Shown: positions 24,125 to 36,700 of the stretch, piece by piece | How the letters are laid out: each line of letters starts with the position of its first letter | How positions within the stretch are numbered: the stretch's first letter is position 1 | From: Chloranthus sessilifolius | Lineage: Eukaryota; Streptophyta; Magnoliopsida; Chloranthales; Chloranthaceae | DNA length: 64,000 nucleotides | Assembly (NCBI GenBank): GCA_021018995.1 | Contig: CM037593.1 | Location: forward strand, 7,282,088-7,346,087 | Direction: 5' to 3' | The notes under the pieces: model-generated | What the model was told of the DNA's origin: nothing | Databases searched by the model: none | Seen by the model: only the letters and a program-made list of their open reading frames with translations | Made by a program: the position numbers and the translations under genes

Positions 24125-24340
24125 ACTCCAGAACTAGTGTTTTCTGTCAATATAGTTCGATCGATCGAAATAGGACTTCGATCGATCGAATATGCAATTC
24201 GATCGATCGAATTTGTACTGTTCCTCCAAATCGCCAAAATTTCATTTTTCGTCTAGTCCTAATTTCCATTCCACTTCTTCCGACGTCGGTACACGCGAAA
24301 AGGTCCATATCCGATATCTATGATGTCGGCGTCCCCGTCA
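23232..24340 (-). mobile_element. solo Gypsy LTR
   Basis: It is bounded by a perfect target duplication GGGTT (23227-23231 and 24341-24345). On the minus strand it begins TGACGGGGACGCCGACATCA and ends GGTTTTGTCCTACATCA. The start keeps an open frame with DIIDIGYGPFRVYRRRKK. It carries about six TTCGATCGATCGAA-type palindromes at 23976-24215, around a TA microsatellite at 24061-24121. It is the same subfamily as the solo LTRs at 43263 and 56121. Confidence 0.93.
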
Positions 24341-24345
24341 GGGTT

Positions 24346-24597
24346 TGCCTAATTACACTGGATTTTTCTCATTACTTGGTCTTTGTTTATTTACTAATGG
24401 GTAGAGTGTCATGCTTTAGTGAGGGCATTATTTCTGTTTACTATTTTAATATGCATAGTTGGGAGTTTAAGATATTCTAACTAATAAGGAATCTTTTTAT
24501 TAGTTGACATTATCTCAAAGGAGGAAATCGTTTTCATAAGCGTGAGAGAGTGAATATTGTGAAGAAGTGAATAAAAACAGTTTTGGAAAAAAGACAA

Positions 24598-24637
<40 letters not shown>

Positions 24638-25167
24638 TTTTGCCCTTTCCAATTTCCTAGAATTGAGAGAAGGCCTTGTATGTAGACCAAGCACAATTCT
24701 CTGTGTTTTAGAGAGATATTGATGAGGCACTCTAGCTATCCATCCAAGGTTTGTCTCTGTGAGGTGACAATTGTCAATGGCCGAAGTGGTTGGTTTGAGC
24801 ACCCAGATTTATCTTGTGGTCCTTCCACAACTTGTGGTTACCCGACAATAAAGAGTGTGACCACAATCATGGTTCGTTACAAAACAAAATATTTTGCTGG
24901 TTTGCCCTTCTATTTTGTGATTACTGATTAGTTTTTAACTTCATAGAATACTTCCTTCTTTATGCCATTCACATCAATTGTTGCGTTATCTTCAAAATAA
25001 CTTTAAGTGGAATATGTTATACATGAGAGTTTACTCGAAGTAATCGACCCATTTGCTTTGTAGAATCCTTGACATAAAAGATGTTTAAACAATTCTCAAC
25101 GTCATGTCATATCTTTTTTTTTCTATCTATTTTGTATTTTATGGATTTTTAACTTTCCATGATTCAG
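24346..25167. other. spacer before the first visible SSADH exon
   Basis: Contains a CT microsatellite (24603-24632) and AT-rich sequence ending in the acceptor ...CATGATTCAG. I looked here for the preceding SSADH exon (residues such as ELALQAG-PP) and did not see it. Confidence 0.5.
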
Positions 25168-25233
25168 GGTGTTGTGAATGTGGTAATGGGAAATGCTTCT
25201 GATATTGGGGACACTCTACTAGCAAGTCCGGAG
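25168..25233 (+). CDS. ALDH5F1: SSADH exon a
   Basis: 22 codons, phase 0: [20 protein letters not shown] then PE. The acceptor is TGATTCAG and the donor GTTTAT. The segment follows the NAD-binding region in the family (GALNVVMGNAPEIGD in Arabidopsis). Confidence 0.92.
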
Positions 25234-28200
25234 GTTTATTGATATCTTTTCTCCACATTCGGTCATAATGTACTCTCCTTGTGGAGAAATGTTTAGATAT
25301 CACCAACATTTGTATTATCATTTAAGTTTCTACTTTAGGTAAGGAAGATTACGTTCACTGGATCAACAGCTGTTGGAAAGAAATTGATGGCGGGAGCTGC
25401 AAAGACTGTAAAAAAGGTTAATGCATAAATGCATATGTTTTCTATGTAGAAAGCTATTCATGGTATAGAAAGCTATACATGGTTTTATACTACATGCTTG
25501 TTAGAAAAATTGTAATTCATGTTGGTGCTAGATTGACTTCTGATTATATCTTTCAATATATTTTAGTTTTTATGATTATATTCTTTTTTCTGCAATTAGC
25601 ATGAGGGTGTGCGTAAACATTTTGTGGGAAACATGTCCTAGATATTGGGATATTTTACCAATATATTTTCAAACCAATACCAGCTCAATGCTTTGTTATA
25701 CTTTCTACTAAGAATAATTTTACTTTCGACATAAAAGTTGATGCATCTATGACAAGTTCTTTCATCATAATCTGGTGGGCATAAGGCTTAGATAACCTTA
25801 TACCTATATAGGAGAGCCTTTGGCTTTGGTGCAGTCCATATTTTGTTAGTTGTAGACCTGTTTTCAGTATATACGTTGATGCATGCTTAATACTGAGGCC
25901 AAAAAATTCGATGGTGCATCCTCGAGGCATATTGGAGGTCAAGGTTTAAATATTTGAAAAGCTATTTCACAGGGCATGCCAGCATGATGTCAGCAACAAT
26001 GGGCTGACGTCGGCACTCACAATTGTTTCTCGGGACAGTTGCTCTGATTCCAAGTTAGGGTTATTGTTGATTAGGGATTTAGGGTTAGGGTTTGGAAGAG
26101 GAAGGAGGAGAAAACTAGGGATGAGTGTTGTAATCTCAAACCCTTCTATGATTAGTATATATACTCCGTATAAAATATCCGATGTTTATCAGGAGAATAG
26201 CAAACAAGTAAATCTACTTAAGTGTACTATGCACACACCCAATGTATCAAGGTACACCCCGACATATCTAACACTTAATTGAACAAGATCTAAGAAAGCA
26301 TGAGATCTTTGATGCCCTAAAATTCGTGCTACTGCTTTTTTTTTTTACTACTGTTGAAGACTGGATATTAGTTGTTCATGAAGATGTATGGAATTGTTGC
26401 CTCAACGTGAAGATTGTTTACAGTGCTATTCACTCGTGGTTGTTGTCATTTCTAACCCCCTCTTCTATTCTGTTTAATGCTTTTGTAAATATGTTATGTG
26501 GTGTTTTAACCCTTACTATTTTGCTATGTGTTGTCCCTCGTACACTGGTGATGAGTGACTTCTGCTGCTGTTATATACAACCATTTTATTGGCCTTATGG
26601 TTTTATCGCTACTAGGAAAAGTAGTTCTTTATTGACCTTATGGTCATTTCTTTTGTCCTATTAATGTAAGTTAGATGGTTTAGGGGCTCCTTTCTTTTCT
26701 TCAGTAAATTGAGCATTGATTGTGCTCAACTTGAGGGAAAGTGTTAGAGATGTAATGTATAATGAAAGATGTGTTAGTAACACTGGTAACACTAGTATCA
26801 AAGGTGGTTTAGTTCCACATTGGATAGAACTGTAATAGGTCACTAAGTAGCCCAAATAAAGGGTCTCTCTTGTAACACAAATAACATTATTAGCAACAAT
26901 GTAGTCCATTAGTATCTATTGTCCTCTCCTCTCCCCCTCTTCTTCTTTTCCTCCTCTCTCATAGTAAACCCTAAATGGGTATTTGAGGTAGTTTATTATT
27001 ATTTGTTCCCGAGTTTTCTACACTTATGCAAAAGAAATAATTCGTGCTATGGCGATATTATACGCAATCATTATCACAAGTTTATCACTGAGTTTGCAAA
27101 ATAATCAAAGAAGTTGGTCATTATTATTGTTGAATCGGAATATTGGAAGGCATTTGAGATCGCCATGGAGAATAATTTCGGTTATGCATTGTGAGAATCA
27201 GATTTCAAAATGGTTGTACATCTGATTTTGCAAAAGTTCAATACTCTGGAAAAATCGTATTTTGGCAGAAAAAGTAAACTCGAAGCTCTAGATATTTCTA
27301 GGATGGGAAATTTCTTATATTCGGTGCAAGAAAGACCAGTTCCGGAGGAGAGGTATCGCGGTTAGAAACAGGTGCCTCCTCTGTATGAAAAGTAACAAAT
27401 CTGTCTCTGATGTTCTTATTCATTGTAGCTTCTCTACGAAAGTTTGGGGATCAATTCTATCCATTATCGGTATCTACTGGGTCTTCTTGGCTTCTTTTGA
27501 CCTTCTGCTCCAGCAGTGGATTAGAGGAATGGACAGGGACAACCACCTCGCTCAGATCTGGGACCTAGCTCCTTATGCAGTTGGTTGGGGAATTTGGCTG
27601 GAGCAGAACAGCAGGGTTTTCAATTCGAAAGAAAAACCGACTTCTTTGGTTATTGAGGCTGCTAAAGACTTCCTCCTCAATTTGGTGTCCTCCACCTATG
27701 GTCAGTTAGATAATGATCTCTGCACCTTCTTCAATAATTGGAACCACTCCTAACCTCTTCTCCCTCCCCTTAGCCTCCCCTACTCCTTCGTGCTCAGGGT
27801 CTATCTGCAAGTTTCCAGGGGTGATAGCTTGAGTGGGTTTTTTTTTCTCTCTGTTTGGTAGTTCCTTACTACCGCCAAGGTATGTATTTCCTTTGTCTCG
27901 TTCTTAATATATTTTGCTGATAAAAAAAAGAAGATGATCCCATAGGTATTGTAGCAAAAGCTGTGGGTTGGTGCAAATCTTGGAATTAGATGGTATCATA
28001 GCATTCATCCTCAGCTTCTTGAATATTGTCAAGAAGATAATGAAATAGTGTATTGTGGTTTTCTGTGACGTCCCTGATTTCAATACTCCTTGTCAATGCG
28101 CTAAAACCGGAGGCATCACACCGTGTGTCATCCATTTAATCCTCACATATAAAAATATATACTTGGATTCTTACGCAGTGGGCTTAAATTTATTCGCTTT

Positions 28201-28945
28201 ACTTTCACCTGTCTAATCAAGTGGTTAATCTAATTTAACTAACCAATTTTAATACTCTGCGTGTACGTCACACTAATGCAAACAATTAACCTTTATCATT
28301 AAATAAAAGTCCTTCCTAAGAGTTCTAATTAAAAATTTAACATTAAGAATCTATGTTCTAACACCGGTCTTATTACAGCACCTTATTAAATAAGTGTCAA
28401 CTAAGCTTTCAAAAGATAACAGAGGCTCAACTCCATCCTCGTCTAAATGCTCGATCATGTTTGCCTTAAAGAAAGTACCTTCTCTGTTTCCACTGGCAAC
28501 CCAAATGTAAACGTATGGATGTGAGATAAACTTTGTATGAAATCAGTCAGAGATACTAAACTCATCAAACAACGTAAAAATACTTTGAAAACATAAACAT
28601 GAGCTCCTTTAAAGAAAAAAAAGATCATCGGAAAAGAAAGACATTAAAGGTGGCATGGAGGATGACGAACCCACGCGTTTAAAAGCATCGTACTGTCTTT
28701 TCTTCTCTTCAATCTGGCCACAGCCCCTGTTTTCCTTCCCTTTTCTATTGATATTGCCCCTAGTCATCAACTTGATGGAAAGAACAGCCTGAGTCTGGCT
28801 TTCAACGCTGTTCACGCTCTCATATATTTCGCTTCTCCGACATCTTACTGAGAATCCCCCTCATCTTTTTGCGCTTTTCTTTCATCTGTATCATGGAGTT
28901 TGCCATTTATTGCATGAAGTTACAAATTTATGGATGGAGTTCAAA

Positions 28946-29021
<76 letters not shown>

Positions 29022-30694
29022 CTGATTTGTCATCCATTTTTTGCTTCGTTTAGCTATAGATTGGATCTTAGGCCAGACATGGACCGGCCCACGTAGGGCA
29101 CCTTTGGGCGCTAGTTTCTCGATGCCAATCTTTTAGTTGAAGAGTGGCAAACTAGACGCTGATTTTTTTCTTTTCATTTTCAGTTCATGACTTTCTTGCA
29201 TGTGCTCATGAGCGGGATTCAAACCTGTGCTTCAGGATTACCATCCAGAAGCTTATACCTAATAACCATGATTTGGGTACCCGGAAGCTTTTCTTTAAAT
29301 TTAAAACAAAACAACATACTCCATTTGTAATCATGTGCATAGGAGAAATAAGCTTAAACAACTTAATGGAGAACTTTTTTAAAAATAAAATAAACTACCA
29401 TATTAGACTTCTGATAATCATGTGAAAGACCTCGTAAAATACATTTTTACAATTTTCATTAATTTGACTTATTCTTTATCTTGTTTAATGCAATTATGTA
29501 ACATGCAACATGACTTGTTGTGATTTTGCAATGATTGCACACTTGTAAGATTCCCCTGTAGGAGCTAGAACCGTTAGTCAAACACGGGCTGGTTGTGGCA
29601 TGCAGTAGGATGACCCTTTCTTGTACTTGCACTTGCTATGCACGTGATGCATGCATTACATCTTATCTTGTTTATGTTTCACTTGTTTATCTTGCATCTT
29701 AAACATACATGTGTCTTGCATCTTGCATGTACATGTTATCTTGTATCTTAATTATAAAAGGAAAGTAAACCTCTTAACATTTACATGACTAGGGATTTTA
29801 GATCTTTCCTCTTATATGCATGAGTGCATGAGAATACGTATGATGAAATTCAAACATACATGCAATTATCTTTCCTTAATTAATCCCTCAAGTACTAAAA
29901 GAAAGAATCTTCAAACACATGACTCATACTAGGAAGAAAAGAGACATAAAGTAGAATCATAACTTTGAAAATAATATCAGAAAATTAAATTAAAACAACA
30001 CACATGTATCTCTGTTCAATCTCGATAGATCAATTTGATTGATCGAACTGTAAACTCGAATGATCGAATTCGCATCGAAACGAGTTCTGCACCACGAATT
30101 CCTGCGCCTGCTCCCTCTTTTCGTGTTGAATCGATATAGTTTCGATCCTAACTCCCCCAAAAGGAATTAAATTCAATCCCAAACAATATTTAACCAATAT
30201 TAGCATCATGAACCGAGTCTTTCATTGATTTCTTCGTTTGAAAAACCCAAAAGCCATTAAAATCGCATCTAGAAAATGCTATAATAATGGTATGCATAAT
30301 AATACTTTAGAACGAAAACCCTCCATCTTTAATCTTTAAAAATCATACGAAATCTTTACGAAATAAACCTAAACTCTTAAAACAAAGATTCGTGCCATCA
30401 ATCTCACAAAAACTTGTTTTAAATTAATGAAATTACATGAAAAGAGATCTAAAAACATAAACCATCATCGATTTTCATAAAAAGAAAACTCATAATTATT
30501 CGTAATAAAACCTCTAGGGTAAGATCTAATGATTTATCCATACCTCTATTCCTTTTTGTTAGATTGTCGTAACTTCTCTCCCTTGATCCAATTCAAACCT
30601 TTAATTTGAATCCTCGCCAAAACGTGATATCCTTCTGCGTCCCTCAAGTCCTCGAACCGAAACCTCTAGGTTTCTTCTTCTAGTTCTCTCTTCC

Positions 30695-30728
<34 letters not shown>

Positions 30729-33700
30729 AAGTTCTACGGTTCTAAAATTCTATAAATTAACCTAGCTAATCATCTATATTTCTATATTTATAACAACTTA
30801 ATTTGCCTAATTTGAGTTTACTTGTAATTGGGTTCCTAGATGGGTCTTAATGGTTTTTATTGGGCCCATAGAATCGGTCCAACTAAAACTTATGGGTCTT
30901 TACTAAGTTAATTTCTTATTGTTCCTATGTAATTAGCTCATGAGTCCTAAAGGTACATTACTTAAAAAAGTTAATCTTCCTAAAATCTGGGTTCTCGAAA
31001 CACGTTAAAATTCATGAAAAAATTGTAAAATGTACTATTTACACACCCAAAATTTAGAAAAACATCCAAGCATACATAATTTAACAAATATTAATTAAAA
31101 CACAAAATCAATCATCTTTAAAACTAAAAACACACTCAATAATCATGAAAGAATAAAATAAAAATCCGGTCGCTACATTTTCGTCATATCATTTCTTTGA
31201 AAGTTGTTTATCTATATAAATTTATATAATATATGTATAGTATATAGAACTGGTTTCTGCAAAAGATGGCTTAGTCATAAGCTTGACTGCATGGAAATTT
31301 GCCTCAAAAGTTTAGAGAATAGATAGAATTTGGTAGCTATAAACTTGCCAAGATTAGAGAAAAGGAAATTAGAAATCTCGACCAAGTAAGGTGCTTTAGG
31401 GATGAAGATCAGAGGGTCTTGGTAAAAGAGGATGAGATAAAAAATAGATGAAAAAACTACTTTAAAAATCTCTTGAACACAAAATATACCAAAGAAGTCA
31501 ATAAAGAAGTGGAACCAAACCAAGGGTTGATTAGCGAAATATCAAAATCTAAAGTAAAAGCAGCGTTAGCAAAGATGAAGAAAAGAACGACATTAGGACC
31601 AGATGAGATACCTATAAAAGTATGGACTATGTTAGGAGAGAATGGGCAGAGTTGGTTTACTAAATTATTCAATAAGATATTGAAGACGAGGAAAATGCGT
31701 GAGTGGATAAAGATCATTGTGGTTCGTTTTTTTAAGAACAGAAGAGACATCCAAGATTGTGCCAACTATCGAGAAATTCAGCTAATGAGCCAGACTATGA
31801 AACTTTTGAGAGAGAAACGTTGAACGACTATGACAAAAATCAAATGTATCAGAGAACCAGTTTGGATTTATGCTGGAAAGATCAACAATGGAAGTTATTT
31901 ACTTGTTAAGACAACTTATGGAGAGATTTAGAGAGAGAAGGATAAACCTACATGTGACCTTTATTGATTTAGAGAAGGCTTATGATAGAGTACCGAGATA
32001 GATAGTATAATGGACGCTAAGGAAGAAATGCCTCCCAAATTTTTATATTGAGAGTATCCAAGACATGTATGAGAAGGCTGTAACTAGTGTATGAACGGCG
32101 TGCAAAAAGACAAGTGAGTTCCCTATTGGAGTTGGGCTGCATCAAGGATCTGCCTTAAGCCCTTATTTATTTTCCATGGTCATGGATGCATTAACTATAG
32201 ATATACAAGAAGAGATCCTGTGGTGCCTGTTATTTGCAATCGACATTGTATTAATTGCCTAAACGAGGAAATAAATAAATGATGAGCTAGAATATGGAGA
32301 AAATATTTGGAGTCAAGGGGTTTGAAAATTTGCAGAACAAAGATAGGATACATGGAGTGCAAATTTAGTGAACATGATAGTCTGGAGAAAGATATAGTCA
32401 AAATAGAAAATCATTTAGTGCCACACTAAAAAATGCAAGTTTTGACGAAAATGAGGCAAGCTAGTGGTGTATTGTGCGACGCAAGAGTTCCACTTAGATG
32501 GAAGGGTCGTTTTTATAAAAGACAGTTAGACCTGCCATATTATATGGTTTGGAATGCGGGGCTACAAAAAAACAACAAGAAGATAACGTACATGTGGCCG
32601 AGATGGATGTGTGGAGTAACAAAAAAGGATAAAATACGAAAGTACATAAAAGAAAATTTGAGAGTGGTACCTATGAAGGAAAAATTACTGAGTATCGCTT
32701 GAGGTGGTTTGGGCATGTTCATTGGAGGCCAGAAGCAGACCCCATATGAAGGGTTGAGACTCCACAAGAACTAGGATATAGGAGAGAAGGAAGACCAATG
32801 AAGACCTGGATGGAATCCGTGAGAAGGGATATGAAGGTTTGTGAAGTTACAGAGAGCTTAGTGCTAATCAGAAACGAGTGGACACTCAGTAACTTTGTTT
32901 TGCAAATTTTCTAGGTACTGTCTATATATAAAGGAGTTCTTAATCACCCAGACCTGGTACTAGAGTTTGCTATCATATCAGCTTGACATGGGAAAAGATT
33001 TAATCTATGGATGTGGGAAATACAAGAACAGATAAGCTTGAAAATGGAGTAGCTGCTGATTGCCTTATTTGGAGTGGAGTGGTTGAATGAATTCAGTCTT
33101 GTTGTTGGGATGCTTTGCATTTCCCATTTTCATTTTCCTTGTAATATTTTGATCATGCCTTATTTGGAGTGGAGGGGTTCAATGAATTCAGTCTTTTGTT
33201 GGGATGTATTTTATTTCTCATTTTTATTTTCCTTGTAATATTTTCATCATCTGTCCTTGGTAATGGTTTTAATGAAACAATTTTACCTAGTTAAAAAAGA
33301 AGGAAAACTTCTATACTTGCCAATAAAATTTAAAAAAAAACCTTGAACAGTCTGGTTAGTTTTCATCTTAAGGGATCTTCCTTTACTTAATAATGAACGT
33401 GGTCTTCTATAAACTCGTGATATGCAGCTTGCATACCATCAAAGTGTGTTGCTTGGTCTACTGGATTTTCTTGTGCTGGAAATTTATATATTACAGTTAT
33501 TGCTTAATATCTCTCTTCTGTACTTTAGATAAGACTTGAGAACCTGAGTAGCGTATTCATCTGCAATTTGTCAAAGTTAAAACATCCTAGTGCTAATTAT
33601 ATTGACTTGTGCGCTTTTTTAGGTATCGTTGGAACTTGGTGGAAATGCACCCTGCATAGTCTTCAATGATGCAGACCTGGATGTGGCGGTTAAAGGATGT

Positions 33701-36700
33701 GTAAGTAAAATCCATTGTAAGGATAAACTATGTCATAGAATATCATAAATATGAGACTTATTATCGGCCAGGACAATGAAGGAGTAAGTGCGCCAAGCGG
33801 ATTAATGTGGATTCTTGTATAGCTGTTTCCTCAGAATTCCTATATGCTGAAATATGTGCATGTGAGGTTGAAGGCGCTAATCTCTGGATGTCTGTTTCTA
33901 AGTTCACTATTCTTGTCTGTTTACCACTTGGACCTAGATCTGCAATTTACTTACTTTCTTTCGCTACATGCTTCCAGAACATTTTTTTCTTTAGTTATAT
34001 GCTTATATGAAAGTTTGGGTAACTCCTAAACAAGCTAGAAGCAAGAGGGAACTTACGACCTCTACTTTCTACGGTCTTTGTGGAACGATGAAGATTTATT
34101 CAAACATGTGATTTTATCTTGATGGTCATGACTCATGAATATTTAAAACTTTTATGTTATTATGCAACTAATATTTCTACTCATAAAAAATTCAATGACT
34201 AATATTCCTAGGCCAAAACTAATTAGGGTGCTGTGAATCGATAAATGCAAAAACTAATTTTAGGGTTGTTGTACTCATAAGTTCATAAATCTGAATTAGG
34301 TTTAAAATGAGTATTCTGGTGACATGGATTTCTGCGTGCAATTTTCTGGATTCACGTATTCTTAGGTGCAAGGATTTCAAGGGACATGATTTTCTTTGAA
34401 CAGATGTATGGTTACATTGATTTATTTTCACAAACATCTCTGTGCATACAAATTTGTGTATGATATTCTATATATGCCGATTTCAAAGTGCATGGATTTG
34501 TGTTCACGGATTTATGTGAACAAATTTCAGAGGTGCACAGAATTCTATGAATTTATATATGTACATATATCTCTCTCTATATATATACATGATTTTGTTC
34601 ATGATTCTTGGTAAACATGGATTTCATGGTGCATGAATTTCTGTGCACTTGGATTTCTGCATATAAATTTTAAAGCCCAATCGGTTTTATACCCAGTTTT
34701 TGAAAGGATATCTCTATTCGCACCTACCGAATTATTGAGGGCATCTATGCTGAAAACTATTGACTTCTTTGAATCAGGCAATGGAGGTCGTTTTTTGTCC
34801 GAATCTTCCACACAAAGGATGTTGAGACCATGGGCATACCATCAGACGGTTAGTTATCTATTCCACATAGCACACATCCCAAAAAGTGACCTGAAAATCA
34901 CGTGGCACACATCATGCTCAAACGTGATTTTAGATGTGTGCCATGTGGTATAAAAACTGACCATTTGATGGTACGCCTATGGTCTCATGATCCATTGTGT
35001 GAAAGATTGGGACGTAAAACAATCTCCATCGTCTAATTTAAAGCAGTCAATGGTTTTCAGTGTAAGTGCCCCTTAGTAATTCAATAGGTGTGAAAAGAGC
35101 TACCCTTTTTCAAAATTGGTTCTAATTAGTTTAATTGGGTTGATGGAGATCGGATTCGAGAGACGATATGCCCGAGTCTTTTCGCGAGAACTCTTTTCTT
35201 ACGATAGATCTGTTGCGGCGATGAGGAATTTCGATGGTGGAAGATTAGGCTTCAGAATAGGAACCCATGGTGTAGTTCTGCCGTGAGAACCGATGGAGAT
35301 CCGGCGTGAAGTTCTGAAAGATGGCACTGCCGAAGCTTTTGCAGAGGAGAGAACAGAGAGACGACTGAGAGAAAAAGTGATATAATTCTAAATCTCTTTC
35401 TAGGTTCTCTATTATAATGAAAGGGTAATTAGAGAATTGAGTCTAACTAGGAAATTAGAGGAGTCTAACTAGGAAAGTTTGACTAGTATAAATAAGCAAG
35501 AGTCCTTTTAGGATTCAATTGGTTTCTAAATCAGATCCCACAATTAATGGAATTAAAATACCTGCCTTAGTTGTTTTATGGAAGTAGGACTCTTAGGATT
35601 CGGTTGTTATTTTTCTGTAAACTGAATCATATAAGAAATTTCTAAATATAAAAAGTGTGGGCCATATTACGGTGTGCGCACAAGTACCAAACTTGGTGCT
35701 TCTCAGATCTATCACCATTAAATATAGTCAACTAAAACCCGGGTCATAACAATTTCTCTTTCAATGGCACGACCTCGTTAAAGATGTGAGACTTTGTGAC
35801 TCTCAAGGATATTTAATGAAAAAATAAGAAACTCTTATCGAATTAGAAAATCCTAGTAGGCAAGGGAGGGTCCAGTGTAAAGCCTATATATCTTAAGAAC
35901 AATGATTGAGCCATAACCCAACTGGATTACTCAAGTGACCCTTACTAATTATATCCCGAATTAGTTATCATGCTGTGGGTACACATTAGACAATATAAGT
36001 GACTGCTAGAGATAGTAATTATATACGGTGTGTAGGAAGTAATAGAGTTAAGTGTGGTGTGTAGAGCACTAAGGCTGTGCAGAAAACCGACCGAACCTAC
36101 CTGGCTAACCAAAACTGACCGAAATTTCGGGTTTCGATTGGTTTTAGGGCTTATCAGTTCGGTTTCGGTTTGAATATGTTGGGATATTGGATTATCGGTT
36201 CGGTTTCGAGTTTAACGTTATTTTACCCGCAACTGAACTGATAAGCAACCGATAAGGGGTTCCTAAGTGCAAACAACCAAAATGAGTCTTTATGATATAT
36301 AGTCTTTGTTGATTTATAGTATAATAGGTGGTTTTTTGTTGATTTGAATTGGTTTCTTCATTGATGGGTTTTAAAATTTAAATGGTCTCTGAGATGTCGT
36401 ACTTTTTTTTAGTAATTCTTGTGATGTTCTGCTGTTTAATTGAATTGGGTTACTTGCTAAAGAGTTTTTTTTTATATGCCGAATTGACGATAAATAGTGT
36501 GGTTTAGAACCCGAAAACCGACCGAACCGATTGGATCAGTTTTAGTTCGGTTTAGAGGCTTATCGGTTCGGTTTCAGTTCGCCAAAAACTAGAAACTGAT
36601 AGTTATCGGTTCAGTTTCGGTTTAGCATGAAAACTGACCCTTGCCTATATCATCCCTAAGGAGCACATCTCATGTAACTTTTAAGATTTTTAGTAGAAAA

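Noticed and set aside
24055..24237. Open frames made of Tyr-Ile repeats
   Set aside because: They are translations of a TA microsatellite inside a solo LTR. The same applies at 28949-29015, 56340-56381 and 61003-61043.
26060..26100. Telomere-like TTTAGGGTTAGGGTTTGG
   Set aside because: Only one or two TTTAGGG-like units, and they lie in a Copia LTR next to a primer-binding site. The same phrase occurs in the Copia A LTRs. It is not an interstitial telomere.
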